From the NCBI RefSeq assembly GCF_025685625.1, contig NZ_JAGSYI010000004.1, positions 1 through 64,000 of the forward strand: DNA of 64,000 bases, given 5' to 3'. Shown one piece after another: positions 44,769 through 53,701 of this stretch. The notes beneath the pieces were generated by a model. It was not told the origin of the DNA, ran no database searches, and saw nothing but the letters and a program-made list of their open reading frames with translations. The position numbers and the translations under genes are program-made. How positions within the stretch are numbered: position 1 is the first letter of the stretch; each line of letters starts with the position of its first letter. The DNA comes from Acidicapsa acidisoli (GTDB lineage: Bacteria > Acidobacteriota > Terriglobia > Terriglobales > Acidobacteriaceae).

Positions 44769-45006
44769 CAGGCTGTGGGCGCTGCCTCAACGCGACGACA
44801 GCCAGCAATATATGGGCGATCCAATGGCCCGGCATAGTAGGTCTTCCAAACCTGAACATGCTGAAAGGCTGACACCCTGAAACTGAAGGATTTGAGCAAA
44901 GCAGACCATACTCGAAGTTGGTTCCATGAGTAGCGTGAATGCAAGATAGCCCTCCCCAAGGGTTTATAAGGTACTGCAAATCCACAATCGTCGCAGGAGT
45001 GACGCA

Positions 45007-45216
45007 ATGACTTCATTCATTTCTTTCGCTCATAGGCGCAACCGAGACTCTACGGTCGATTCAATTTGCACGAGATGCTACCAGACGATTGCCAGTGGCG
45101 AGAACGATTCGAGTCTGACAAGCGCAGAGGTAAACCATTCCTGCGCTCCGAACGCCGAACTCGACAACCATGAGGCCATTCCCCACATAAACATCTGGAG
45201 CGGCGTTCCCTTGTGA
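45007..45216 (+). CDS. C2HC mini-protein, array copy A2
   Basis: A 69-residue near-copy of A1: MTSFISFAHRRNRDSTVDSI, then CTRCYQTIASGENDSSLTSA, then EVNHSCAP. AGGAG lies just upstream of ATG 45007. Its TGA overlaps the GTG of a decayed B copy at 45213, exactly as A1 overlaps B1, which proves duplication of the A-B unit (1040 bases apart). C-terminal sequences diverge. Function unknown. Confidence 0.6.
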   Translation: MTSFISFAHRRNRDSTVDSICTRCYQTIASGENDSSLTSAEVNHSCAPNAELDNHEAIPHINIWSGVPL

Positions 45217-45314
45217 ATCGACCCGGTACCATCGGGCTCCGAGACCACGCTCCGAAACCAGACTCCACATTGTTTGAAGAAGTCCGTCATCGGCCACCCC
45301 CAGGCAGCACGTAA
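45213..45314 (+). pseudogene. Decayed copy of array gene B (B2)
   Basis: GTG 45213 overlaps the A2 stop and starts VNRPGTIGLRDHAP, matching MNRPGIVWRR of B1. The frame stops after 33 codons at 45312-45314, before any Cys or His of the motif. It overlaps the end of a decayed phage gene on the other strand (45287-45550), which may explain the truncation. Confidence 0.55.
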
Positions 45315-45550
45315 TGAGCAACTACGGAGATAGTCGCTGCGGCACCCTATAGCCAATATTTGAACCGGTTAAGCTGCTCAACGCTCTTCTCTACCACGGC
45401 CAGGCGCGACGGCTGACCATTACCGGGGATGCCTGACTTCACCTATGTTTCCAGCGTTGCCACCCGCTCCCCGGTATCTTGCTGCCATTGGGTTACGGCC
45501 TGCCTGAATTCCCGAAGTTCGGTCAATATAAGTTGCGAGATTTCGTCCAT
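45287..45550 (-). pseudogene. XhlA-like phage lysis-associated protein with two in-frame TAGs
   Basis: From ATG 45550 the frame reads MDEISQLILTELREFRQAVT, then QWQQDTGERVATLET, TAG at 45443-45445, then VKSGIPGNGQPSRLAVVEKS and VEQLNRFKYWL. A second TAG follows (45347-45349), then a hydrophobic GAAATISVVAHY. The coiled coil followed by a C-terminal membrane segment is the XhlA/holin-associated layout of phage lysis modules. It is one gene downstream of the tail fibre on the same strand, which suits the position. Two stops make it dead unless TAG is suppressed. Confidence 0.55.
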
Positions 45551-45586
45551 AGAGATAACGCCTTTGTTCGGTATCGTTCGGCCCAG

Positions 45587-46129
45587 TTAAGAGAGGAAGT
45601 ATCCAATCGTGTATGTGGTCGATGGTGCGAGGGCAGCCGTCGAGCTAATGGTGAGAGTGCTCGTGGTCGTTGACCATTCAAGCTCAGTGATCGCCGTCCC
45701 GTTCGTCGCAACGACGCCGAGCGGAGCAGTTGCAGCAGCCGCAGAGAATGTCACCGTGCAGAGAGCGCCAGGCGCGAGTGTGCCTGTCCCGGTCGTTAAG
45801 GTGATCGCCCCTGAGAACCCTCTGCCTGCAACCGTAGCCGCTGCACCTGTGCCCACCTGGGCGGTAGCACCCACAGCGACGGTTGCGGTTGCGGTCGCCG
45901 TGCTGCTCAGTGTTGCCAGTGCAGAAGGCAGAGACGAAGCGCTGATAGTGCCGCTGATGTCTGAAGCTGGCAGTACGCCGGTTGTCGCCACGCTTGCCAG
46001 ACCGCTTACCTGCGAGGCGGGAAGATTGCCGGTGATGTTCGACGCGGCCAGTACGCCAGTAGTTGCCACCGAACTCAAGCCCGCGACGCTTGCCGCCGGA
46101 AGAGTGCCCGAGATGGCGCTAAGGCTCAA
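45587..46129 (-). CDS. Phage tail fibre-like repeat protein
   Basis: A 180-residue protein with an N-terminal run of a degenerate 18-22 residue repeat (LSAISGTLPAASVAGLSSVA; ISGNLPASQVSGLASVATTG). Repeats of the 'ISGTLPASxVSGLA' kind are usual in tail fibres and collars. The C-terminal half is a Thr/Ala-rich beta region (GRGFSGAITLTTGTGTLAPG). The ATG overlaps the stop of the tail tip gene (46126), so the phage order is kept. It is probably a short or truncated fibre, and host binding is inferred only from type. Confidence 0.7.
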   Translation of the reverse strand: MSLSAISGTLPAASVAGLSSVATTGVLAASNITGNLPASQVSGLASVATTGVLPASDISGTISASSLPSALATLSSTATATATVAVGATAQVGTGAAATVAGRGFSGAITLTTGTGTLAPGALCTVTFSAAAATAPLGVVATNGTAITELEWSTTTSTLTISSTAALAPSTTYTIGYFLS

Positions 46130-47361
46130 CCCGCGATAGCCGAGACAGCTATGTTGGACGTGGCTGCAGAGATAGTCTCAGGCCCGGCGCTAACCCACGC
46201 GCTGGTGGTCCCAACCATGTTCACCGAACGTATCTGTACGTTGTATTCGGAGCCTTCGGTCACGTTTGGGATGGTGAAGCTGGTGGCGTTCCCGGAGACT
46301 TTACCAGCGTCAATCCATGTGGATGAACCGTTCAACTGATATTGGATTTCAATGTGCCCCGCGCTCGTGACAAAGATGTCATTCGGCTGAACCCAGGTTA
46401 CCAACAGACTGTTTCTGTTGATGCCGCTGGCCGTCGATAGGATGGTGCTGGGATACGTCGTGCCTCCAACCGTCTCGCCTGGACCGGAATACAAGGTCAG
46501 TGAATTCGGCTGCGTGGCCGTATGCGTCCCGCCCGTGTTGTCAGGCTGAATGTATCCAGTTGCGCTCAATTCCTCAGAAGTCGACCAGTCGTAAATGGAC
46601 GGGTCTGTCAGAGCAAGGTCAAGCTGCATGTACAGGCGTGGATTGTCCGAGTTCGACTCATTGATCATGGTCGCGCTCAACACTTCAAACGTTGTGTTGT
46701 TCCACCCGTACTTTGGGTTAGTGAGCGTGATTACGTCCAACGGTGTGCAGACAAAAGCCTTCATCGAAAGCCTGACCGTTACGCGGTATTGGAACCGCGT
46801 CCGCATCATGTAGATCTTGAGAATGCGTTGCGCTGTCGCCGGGTCTGTCGTGAATGGAAGGTTCTGAGTCAGGTACAGAGCTTCGTTGTTGTCTTGAGTC
46901 AGGTACTGATTCGTCGTATACCCATGCAGCGTGTCCTGGGTGTAAGGCGGAATATCCGCCTCATTCCAGTTGTTGGCTGGACTGGTGTAGACGCCCTTGG
47001 CTCCGTTGGCAACGTCGCGCGAAGACAGCAATACCTTGAATTCAACCGGTCCAACAAAATCAGAAGCGGTGAAACTCTCAGACGGAGTGACCCACGCACC
47101 GGGGAATATCGAGTATTGCCCGCCGCTGAAGCTGATGCGGCCAGCGCACGACAAGAGCAAGTCTTGCAGGATTGAGCCGCGCCCTCGTGATACCTGGATA
47201 GAGCCGTTGCAGGTGTAGCGAGGTACGGTACCGCCTTCGGCCAGAGTTACAACCTCATCACAGATGTTCGAAGCGGCGATCAGTTGAGCTGTGTTGATGT
47301 CTGTGCCGTACTGGAGCCCGAATCCGCCGTTCTCACGGGGAAGGTTCAAATAGGCTGCGAT
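46126..47361 (-). pseudogene. Phage tail tip (J-like) protein, C-terminal part after deletion
   Basis: From about 47361 this frame reads IAAYLNLPRENGGFGLQYGT, then LLSCAGRISFSGGQYSIFPG and AWVTPSESFTASDFVGPVEF, all typical of tail-tip/host-specificity proteins. A fibronectin-III-like segment follows (LLVTWVQPNDIFVTSAGHIE to the end). The open frame reaches 47535, but the first 57 codons are out of register with the family. The join to the N-terminal part at about 47357-47370 lost a middle segment and changed frame, so the original single protein is broken. Confidence 0.7.
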
Positions 47362-48148
47362 CGGTAGGACCCCATTGCGTTCCGGAGGCCAGCAGCGTCG
47401 GGAAGGTGCTAGTATGGTTGCCGTCCAGGAACTCCACGTACACACGCCCACCCACGTCCTCGTAGGCCGTGCCAAGTATGCCGCCTGTCGAGCTTCCATT
47501 GATCCCACCGCAGACGTATGTAAACGTCGTGTCATCGGCAGGGTCCGGCTGTGTGATGATGCAGATGCAGTTGTAAGTGTTGTCCGCTACATCCTTGACG
47601 TAGACGGTCGTTCCATTCGCATTGGCCAGTCCGCTCGATAGTTTGACGGTGACCAGGCCACCGCTCCGGCTGATAGATGTGATGGAAATCTGCTGCTGCG
47701 TCGGTGAGACGCTGAGGTATCCAGTTCCATGCGCCTCCATCACACATGGCTTGCCACCGACATACAACTGCCAATCTGTGCTGGTGTCCGTGCCGAAGGT
47801 GCCGATAGCGGAGGGATGCGCGTTTAGCGCGCGAACAAGGTGAAGTTGCTTATCATCAGAAGTAGTCCCGCCGCCGGTGTTGTTGTTCGCGGTTTCAAAG
47901 ACAGTCGTTCCCGCAATCGAGCAGGTCCCGAACTGGTAGTTATGCGCTCCGATTGGATTGCGCATTGCGCCGGAGACGCCTCCGGTCGGAGAAAGCGAGG
48001 CGATACCCGAGATGACTCCACCAGCGGCCATTGATGCGCCAGCGGAGATCAACTCAGTCGACAGAGCCGCGCCGATGCCGGGGATGAAGATACCCGCAGC
48101 GATGGCCGCCGCGCCCATCCCAATCTCGATTAGTGCGCCCTTGCTCAT
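47333..48148 (-). pseudogene. Phage tail tip (J-like) protein, N-terminal part
   Basis: Starts MSKGALIEIGMGAAAIAAGI and contains the membrane-like region common at the start of these tail proteins (LSTELISAGASMAAGGVISG). It continues with GGKPCVMEAHGTGYLSVSPT, a Cys-containing loop (NTYNCICIITQPDPADDTTF) and YVEFLDGNHTSTFPTLLASG. Seven further codons after TQWGPTDR are out of frame, then a stop at 47333. The C-terminal part is in another frame (46126-47361). Its start overlaps the end of the DUF6950 gene, in normal tail-module order. Confidence 0.65.
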
Positions 48149-48558
48149 ATCCGATAAACCTTTGTTGCGTCTGTAAGCGGGAACCTGAGAACACCAATTC
48201 GCCCAGGAACCATAACCTCTGTGCCATTCAAGGCGACGATGCCGAAGCGTCGATCCTTGACGATGGCGAGGTCGCCGCGCTGTGCGTGGAGAATGGGAAC
48301 GGCCTTGAGGTTGTGTCTAGCTGCTATGTACTCGGCCAGGTTGGGGATGGATGCCGAGCCGCACAGACGCTTACACACTTCCCTCGCCTGACAGCCGCTC
48401 GTGTAGCCTCTGAGGTCCGAGGCGAAGTCTTCGCCGGTCATGGCTTCGATACATCCGGCAGCGAAAAGACCACAATCGAAGCGGCCATAAGCAAACTTTG
48501 CGTCTTGCTGCGACTCAACATAGCCGTGAAGTCTTGATGGCCAGTCGTCGTATCTCAT
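48145..48558 (-). CDS. DUF6950-type phage tail assembly protein (NlpC-position)
   Basis: A 137-residue protein starting MRYDDWPSRLHGYVESQQDA, with FDCGLFAAGCIEAMTGEDFA and SDLRGYTSGCQAREVCKRLC. The Cys in FDCGLF followed by the conserved Asp and Arg pattern is typical of DUF6950, which sits where NlpC/P60 peptidases stand in tail modules. A later segment has ILHAQRGDLAIVKDRRFGIV. It overlaps the neighbours at both ends by four bases, showing an intact operon order. Presumed role: tail tip assembly or cell-wall contact. Confidence 0.75.
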   Translation of the reverse strand: MRYDDWPSRLHGYVESQQDAKFAYGRFDCGLFAAGCIEAMTGEDFASDLRGYTSGCQAREVCKRLCGSASIPNLAEYIAARHNLKAVPILHAQRGDLAIVKDRRFGIVALNGTEVMVPGRIGVLRFPLTDATKVYRI

Positions 48559-48812
48559 GCGAGCACATTGTTGGAAGATTGCGGGGTGACACCCCAGTAG
48601 ATGATCTGGTTCTGGATTCCAACGACATATTGCCCACCGGTGTCGACGGTGGTTGAAGGCAGTCCTAACGTGGTGAGAATCGGCGCTAGATATGTCCGCT
48701 GGTCCACATCGGTGTAATAGCGTTCGACGGCCCGATTGAGGTCAACCAAGACGTTCTCAAGTGTGATCGTGACGGAGAAGTTCCGGCCAATCACGTTCCT
48801 AACTCCAACAAC
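48555..48812 (-). pseudogene. C-terminal end of a phage tail gene, truncated at the island edge
   Basis: From about 48812 the frame reads VGVRNVIGRNFSVTITLENV, then LVDLNRAVERYYTDVDQRTY and LGLPSTTVDTGGQYVVGIQN. This is the position of a DUF2163-type tail gene, just before DUF6950. The open frame continues to 48968, but that part is antisense to the SRPBCC gene and is not homologous. The break at about 48.81 kb marks the right edge of the phage-derived segment. Confidence 0.6.
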
Positions 48813-48839
48813 TACGGAAGAATTGAAAGGATGGATAAT

Positions 48840-49262
48840 ATGGCAACTTCCTCGCACAAGATAACAATCGACGTTCCTCAAGACCGGGTCTTCAAAGCCC
48901 TCTCGACAGTTGAGGGCCTCAAGAGCTGGTACACCCCAACAATCGAAGGCGCAGCGGGAAAAAATCACGAGGTCGTTTTCACCTTTGCCGGAAAAGAACC
49001 GTTTCGCTGGAAGTTCATCGACCTCAAACCGAACTCACTCGTTCGTTGGGAGTGCATCGACGGTCCCGGAGACGCAGTCGGCACCAGGGTTACATTTGCT
49101 GTGTCCGGTAAAGGCAATCAGAGTTCTGTCGTGGAGTGCGATCACGAGGGCTGGCCCGATGGGCATAGCGAGTTCACGAAGTGCAACACTCTATGGGGCA
49201 TCCTCATGGGACACCTGAATAAGTACGCGGAGTCGGGCCTCCCTGATCCCGCATTCAACTAA
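48840..49262 (+). CDS. SRPBCC (AHSA1/START-like) domain protein
   Basis: A 140-residue soluble protein. It begins MATSSHKITIDVPQDRVFKA, then LSTVEGLKSWYTPTIEGAAG, the hallmark of SRPBCC (Bet v1-like) domains with their hydrophobic pocket. The C-terminal helix ends GILMGHLNKYAESGLPDPAF. ATG 48840 is preferred over 48831 because AAAGGA is then correctly spaced. A ligand-binding or stress role is common in the family; the ligand is unknown. It starts about 25 bases past the phage junction. Confidence 0.85.
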   Translation: MATSSHKITIDVPQDRVFKALSTVEGLKSWYTPTIEGAAGKNHEVVFTFAGKEPFRWKFIDLKPNSLVRWECIDGPGDAVGTRVTFAVSGKGNQSSVVECDHEGWPDGHSEFTKCNTLWGILMGHLNKYAESGLPDPAFN

Positions 49263-49326
49263 ACATTGCAATAGACAGGGGAAACCCAGTCTCCCTTGCA
49301 GCCGAGTTTCAACTGGAGAGTCTTTG

Positions 49327-50637
49327 ATGAGTATTGGAGCGGCGAGCGCGATCACGGCATCAGAGGCGGGAGAGTTGTCTCTCGTGATCGCCGCGCTTCT
49401 CCTTGTGAACGGTGCAGAGACGAGACATATCTACACATCGCTAACGGACGCTGGCAGCGCTTTGGGTTACGAAGTCAGCGTGATCATCACGCTCGAAACG
49501 CTTGTTGTCAATACAGAGGCGGCAGGAGTCGTTGCAACTCGGATCGGACATCACCTGCCCGCGCCCATCGTGAATATGACCCTGATCGGTTATGTAAATC
49601 GAGAAATAGAGAACCTCAAACGAGTCCCTCTTGAATGGCGGAGCGTGTTGCATCGGCTTGAAGAGTTAAAGAATGGCCGAGCACTTTATCCAGCATGGCT
49701 AGTTGCTGTCGCAATCGGAATGTCTGCTGCATCGCTTTCTCGCATATTCGGAGGAGACTGGTACATTTTCTTGGTCGTCTTCGTCGCTGCGACTGCTGGC
49801 ACGCTGGTGCGTCAGCGCTTCGTTAGACTCGGCCTAAATGGGTTAGTTGTGCCCTTCCTGGCGGCTCTAAGTAGTGGCATCGTTGGCGGAATCGGGATTC
49901 GGATTCATCCTAGTTATAACGGGTATCTTTCACTCGTCGCGCCCGCGATGATTCTAGTGCCAGGCGTTCCCTTGATCAACGGAATTCGGGACGCGTTAGG
50001 CAATAACATCCACCTCGCCGAATCCCGATTGACATTTTTCACCTGCGTCACCGGAAGCATAGCCTTGGGCCTGTTTGTGGCGACTTTCATCACAGGAGTT
50101 CGGATACCTGTTGTCGGCTCTATGACGCTCTTACCGCTCGCAGAAGATGCTCTATTCACAGCGGTGACCACAATCGGCTTTGTGTTTCTATTCAATGTTG
50201 GCTACCGCGTTGCGTGGGGTTGTGTGGTCTGCGGACTGTGCGGCCACACTTTGCGTAACGCTCTGATGCATTTAGGTCTGGACATGGTGTGCGCCACGCT
50301 CATTGCATCCGCGGTGTCGGGAGCGATGGCTCAGTTGTTTGCAAGGCGATACGCAACATCAGCCTCTACGTTCGCTTTCCCTGGTGTTCTCGCTATGGTG
50401 CCGGGCGTGTTTGCGTTTCGGTTTGTCATCGGGTTTCTCCAGATCACCCACTTGCAGGCACTCGCGTCTGCGGAATTGCAGGCGGAAACCTTGGCTGCAC
50501 TCGGGACCGCTGCGTTGCTTGCGCTCGCGATCTCTGTGGGGCTGGCAATCTCTCTGTTCTTTCCTATCAAACCGCGTCAACATAAATCTCGACCGATCGT
50601 TTCACCTCAAATTAAGTGCTCTTCGGAGAGCACATAG
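49327..50637 (+). CDS. ThrE-type threonine/serine exporter
   Basis: A 436-residue membrane protein, both ThrE domains in one chain. The N-terminal soluble part includes LSLVIAALLLVNGAETRHIY. Then come two blocks of helices: residues about 120-260 (LVAPAMILVPGVPLINGIRD, the ThrE signature) and 280-420 (GVLAMVPGVFAFRFVIGFLQ). The fused form matches Corynebacterium ThrE. The role would be proton-coupled export of threonine and serine, though divergent members may export other small molecules. ATG 49327 has GGAG upstream. No other gene shares the unit before the 83-base gap to the TolC gene. Confidence 0.85.
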   Translation: MSIGAASAITASEAGELSLVIAALLLVNGAETRHIYTSLTDAGSALGYEVSVIITLETLVVNTEAAGVVATRIGHHLPAPIVNMTLIGYVNREIENLKRVPLEWRSVLHRLEELKNGRALYPAWLVAVAIGMSAASLSRIFGGDWYIFLVVFVAATAGTLVRQRFVRLGLNGLVVPFLAALSSGIVGGIGIRIHPSYNGYLSLVAPAMILVPGVPLINGIRDALGNNIHLAESRLTFFTCVTGSIALGLFVATFITGVRIPVVGSMTLLPLAEDALFTAVTTIGFVFLFNVGYRVAWGCVVCGLCGHTLRNALMHLGLDMVCATLIASAVSGAMAQLFARRYATSASTFAFPGVLAMVPGVFAFRFVIGFLQITHLQALASAELQAETLAALGTAALLALAISVGLAISLFFPIKPRQHKSRPIVSPQIKCSSEST

Positions 50638-50720
50638 ATCCGTCCATTGGTTACTCGCTTTTCAGGCGATAAGAGCTGGCATGGCACTCGAATCCCTCAC
50701 AAAGCTCCTAGGCTTGCCGA

Positions 50721-52205
50721 ATGATGAGCATGAATGCGCTGTTTCACAAACTATCTGCGAGTAGATCTGACGGCCGCATCGTCATGGTGATTGGGGTGAT
50801 GGGGATGGCTATTTTAGGCTCTGGAATGGCACAAACTGCACCTCAATTACCGAATGCCCCGTGGCACGCCCCTATTGAAGGCGATCTTCGAAAGCAGTCG
50901 CATTTTGTACCGCTCACCATGTTTGCGCCGAATGCAGACAAGACGTACTCACTTGCAGAGCTTATCGATTGCGCCGAATCTTTTAACCCAGAGACGAAGC
51001 TGGCCTGGCAGCGAGCTCGCGCACAAGCGGAGGCACTCGGAGTTGCAAAGAGTGAACTATACCCAACCATCGCGGCTCTGGCTATCGCCAGTGCGAACCG
51101 GGACGAGGTATATCTGGACACGCGCTTTTATCGTCAGACAACTGCGGACCTGGAACTGCCGCTGGATTTGAATTACACCATTTTTGATTTTGGGGCTCGG
51201 TCCGGTCGTATTGATGCCGCACGAGGAGATCTTCTACAAGCAAACTTCGCGTTCAACGATGTGCAGCGGCGTCTGATCTACGAGGTGTCCACTTCCTATT
51301 ACCAACTACTGAACGCGACCGGACAGGTGGCAGCCGCCCGAGCAGCCCTGGAAAACGCGCGGGCCGTTCAGCAGGCAGCAGAAGCGCGTTTGGACAATGG
51401 TCTGGGGACGTTGCCGGATGTACTCGAAACCCGCGCGGTCACGGCGAGATCGGTCTACGATCTACAGGCTGCAGTGGGCAGCGAGGAGGTTGCTCGCGGG
51501 AATCTGCTGACAGTTCTGGGAAGTTCGCCGGCTTCGACGATCACGGTTCAACCGATCGATGAGCTTAGTATTCCAGATTCAGTAGAGACTTCAGTTGACA
51601 CGCTGATAGATCGCTCACTAGACCATCGTCCGGACCTAATGCAGAGGATTGCGGCCATTCGGGCGGCGACGGGGCTACTAAAAGAGGCGCGAGCCGAATA
51701 TTATCCAACGCTACAAGTCCATGTGTACCCCGAGCCTCAAGCTCTATATGGTCTCCAACAAACCTTTCCTTGGGGGTTCACGGCTGGCTTGAATGGAAAT
51801 GTCAGCTTCCAGCTAAGGTGGGATGTATTCGACGGCGGTGCGCGCAGACACCGCACCGCAGAAGCTGTCGCTCAGCTTCATGCTGAGCAAGCAAACGCCG
51901 CCGTAACGCAGGACGAAATTCAAAACGAGGTCTGGACCGCCTATTCAAATCTCAAAACCGCATTCCGCCAACGTGAGGCGGCTTCCGCTTTGTTAAAGGC
52001 AGCCGACCAGTCGTACACCGCTGAGTTCACTTCCTATCACGCCGGTGTGCGCAATTTGCTCGATGTGACGGAAGCTCAACAAGCATTGGCCCGTGCTCGA
52101 TCAACCGACGTTCTCGCACGCGCCCAAGTTCTCACAGCGCTTGCTGCTCTTGCCTTTGAGACGGCTGAGACGATTCAGCCCAATCGCCCGAGGTCACAGC
52201 CATGA
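50721..52205 (+). CDS. TolC-family outer-membrane channel of the FUSC efflux operon
   Basis: A 494-residue OEP protein with a signal peptide (VMVIGVMGMAILGSGMAQTA). Two OEP repeats are visible: SLAELIDCAESFNPETKLAW and DTLIDRSLDHRPDLMQRIAA. Helical segments include QQAAEARLDNGLGTLPDVLE. Unlike the NodT-type channel at 20646, it has no lipobox. It opens a four-gene unit with YtcA (52202, overlapping by four bases), HlyD (52482) and FUSC (53702), so it should form the exit duct for that pump. Confidence 0.9.
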   Translation: MMSMNALFHKLSASRSDGRIVMVIGVMGMAILGSGMAQTAPQLPNAPWHAPIEGDLRKQSHFVPLTMFAPNADKTYSLAELIDCAESFNPETKLAWQRARAQAEALGVAKSELYPTIAALAIASANRDEVYLDTRFYRQTTADLELPLDLNYTIFDFGARSGRIDAARGDLLQANFAFNDVQRRLIYEVSTSYYQLLNATGQVAAARAALENARAVQQAAEARLDNGLGTLPDVLETRAVTARSVYDLQAAVGSEEVARGNLLTVLGSSPASTITVQPIDELSIPDSVETSVDTLIDRSLDHRPDLMQRIAAIRAATGLLKEARAEYYPTLQVHVYPEPQALYGLQQTFPWGFTAGLNGNVSFQLRWDVFDGGARRHRTAEAVAQLHAEQANAAVTQDEIQNEVWTAYSNLKTAFRQREAASALLKAADQSYTAEFTSYHAGVRNLLDVTEAQQALARARSTDVLARAQVLTALAALAFETAETIQPNRPRSQP

Positions 52206-52465
52206 AGCGAACATTTGAGCCACCTCCGATCTGCTTAATAGTCCTCTCCTTCGTCTTCCTCGACGGTTGTTCGCAGGCTCCCGCGTACGACATCATGGGG
52301 TCGTTATTTCCAGCATGGCTTGTGTGTATTGCTGTCGGCGGACTGCTGTCCCTTATCGTGCGAATGATTCTGGGCCGTCGGCATGTCAACCTGCTCTTTC
52401 CGCTGTTGGCCTATCCCTGTTTGGCAATTGTCATCACCTTTAGTGTCTGGTTAATCCTGTATTGA
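52202..52465 (+). CDS. YtcA-family small membrane lipoprotein
   Basis: An 87-residue protein with a signal (PICLIVLSFVFLDGCSQAP) ending in a lipobox-like Cys, then two helices (GSLFPAWLVCIAVGGLLSLI; FPLLAYPCLAIVITFSVWLI). This is the YtcA (PF17090) layout; members sit next to HlyD/FUSC pump genes, as here, in place of the DUF1656 (AaeX) protein. The ATG overlaps the stop of the TolC gene. Its role in the pump is not known. Confidence 0.85.
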   Translation: MKRTFEPPPICLIVLSFVFLDGCSQAPAYDIMGSLFPAWLVCIAVGGLLSLIVRMILGRRHVNLLFPLLAYPCLAIVITFSVWLILY

Positions 52466-52481
52466 TTCTGAGGAGAAACAA

Positions 52482-53699
52482 GTGGCCCCTCCAAAGATAG
52501 AGATGAATGTACATAGGCAGTTCGAGAGATGGACCACATTCGTTCTTGTGATCCTGGCGTTGACACTTGGGTTAGCTGTTCTGTGGCGTTCGGATCATCA
52601 TCCGCGCACTGATGATGCGGAGGTATTCGCCAATTTCATCGGCATAGCTCCTCAAGTAGAAGGACCGATTCTAGAGCTGAAGGTCCGAGACAATCAGTTC
52701 GTAAAGAAAGGTGAGGTGCTCTTTGCGGTCGACTCCCGGCCGTACGAGTATGCGTATGAGCGCGCCCTGTCCGAGCAGGCAGTTCTGGAAGGACAGATTC
52801 AAGATGAGCAGCGCCGCATTGCGGCACAGGTGAGTGGCGTTTCTGTCGCCAAAGCGGGAGTCGATACTGCCGAAGCTGATGTCAAACACTGGACGGCGGC
52901 CATCGAACAATCCAACGCAGATGTAACTCACGCCGAGCAAGGTGTTGCGCGGGCGAAAGCCGAGTGGACTTATGCGAGCGACAACCTACAGCGTCTCGAG
53001 CCGCTACTCAAGCGACAGTTCGTAACCGTGGATCAAGTCGATCGCGCGCGCACCACGGAGACCGCTCAGGCAGAAGCGCTGAAGCAGGCAGAGTCACAGC
53101 TAACGATGGCTCAAGCTGAAGTTAAGTCGACGACCGCCCAGTACTCGCATGCAGTTGCCTCAGTCGAACAAAGCCACGCGCAGCATCAGCAGGCACAACA
53201 TTCCGTTCTAACGCTTGATCCGCTGATTAGCCAGCGTGGCGAACGTGCTGCCCAGGTCAAAACGGCCCGATACAACCTCGACAACTGTAAGGTGTACGCC
53301 CCCTTCGATGCTCTGGTTACGAACCTCACTATTTCGGAAGGAGAGTATGCCCATGTCGGACAGCAGATATTTGTCTTAATCGATGCACGTACATGGTGGG
53401 TCTTGGCGAATTTTCGAGAAGGGCAGCTTCATCACATCCATCCGGGCATGGCTGCCGATGTCTATATCCTGTCGCGTCCTCACGAGCGCTTTCAAGGTGT
53501 AGTTGACAGCATCGGGTTTGGCGTAACGCCAGATGCCGATGTGCTCGGCCGCCTCGGGCCTGGATTGCCTGACGTCCAACGCACACTCAACTGGGTACAT
53601 CTGGCCGCGCGATACCCGGTAAGGGTGCGCGTTGAAAACCCGCCGCCCGAATTGTTCCGGATCGGAGAAACCGCGGTAACCACCATTCGCGGACACTGA
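52482..53699 (+). CDS. HlyD-family membrane fusion protein (EmrA/AaeA-like)
   Basis: A 405-residue adaptor starting at GTG 52482 (GAGGAG upstream). One anchor helix (TFVLVILALTLGLAVLWRSD) is followed by the lipoyl half-motif (GIAPQVEGPILELKVRDNQF) and a long coiled coil of Q- and A-rich heptads (residues about 95-250). The second half-motif (YAPFDALVTNLTISEGEYAH) and a beta-barrel end the protein. It would link the FUSC permease (53702) to the TolC channel (50721). The substrate class is probably aromatic acids or similar amphipaths by analogy with AaeAB. Confidence 0.9.
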   Translation: MAPPKIEMNVHRQFERWTTFVLVILALTLGLAVLWRSDHHPRTDDAEVFANFIGIAPQVEGPILELKVRDNQFVKKGEVLFAVDSRPYEYAYERALSEQAVLEGQIQDEQRRIAAQVSGVSVAKAGVDTAEADVKHWTAAIEQSNADVTHAEQGVARAKAEWTYASDNLQRLEPLLKRQFVTVDQVDRARTTETAQAEALKQAESQLTMAQAEVKSTTAQYSHAVASVEQSHAQHQQAQHSVLTLDPLISQRGERAAQVKTARYNLDNCKVYAPFDALVTNLTISEGEYAHVGQQIFVLIDARTWWVLANFREGQLHHIHPGMAADVYILSRPHERFQGVVDSIGFGVTPDADVLGRLGPGLPDVQRTLNWVHLAARYPVRVRVENPPPELFRIGETAVTTIRGH

Positions 53700-53701
53700 A
53701 T

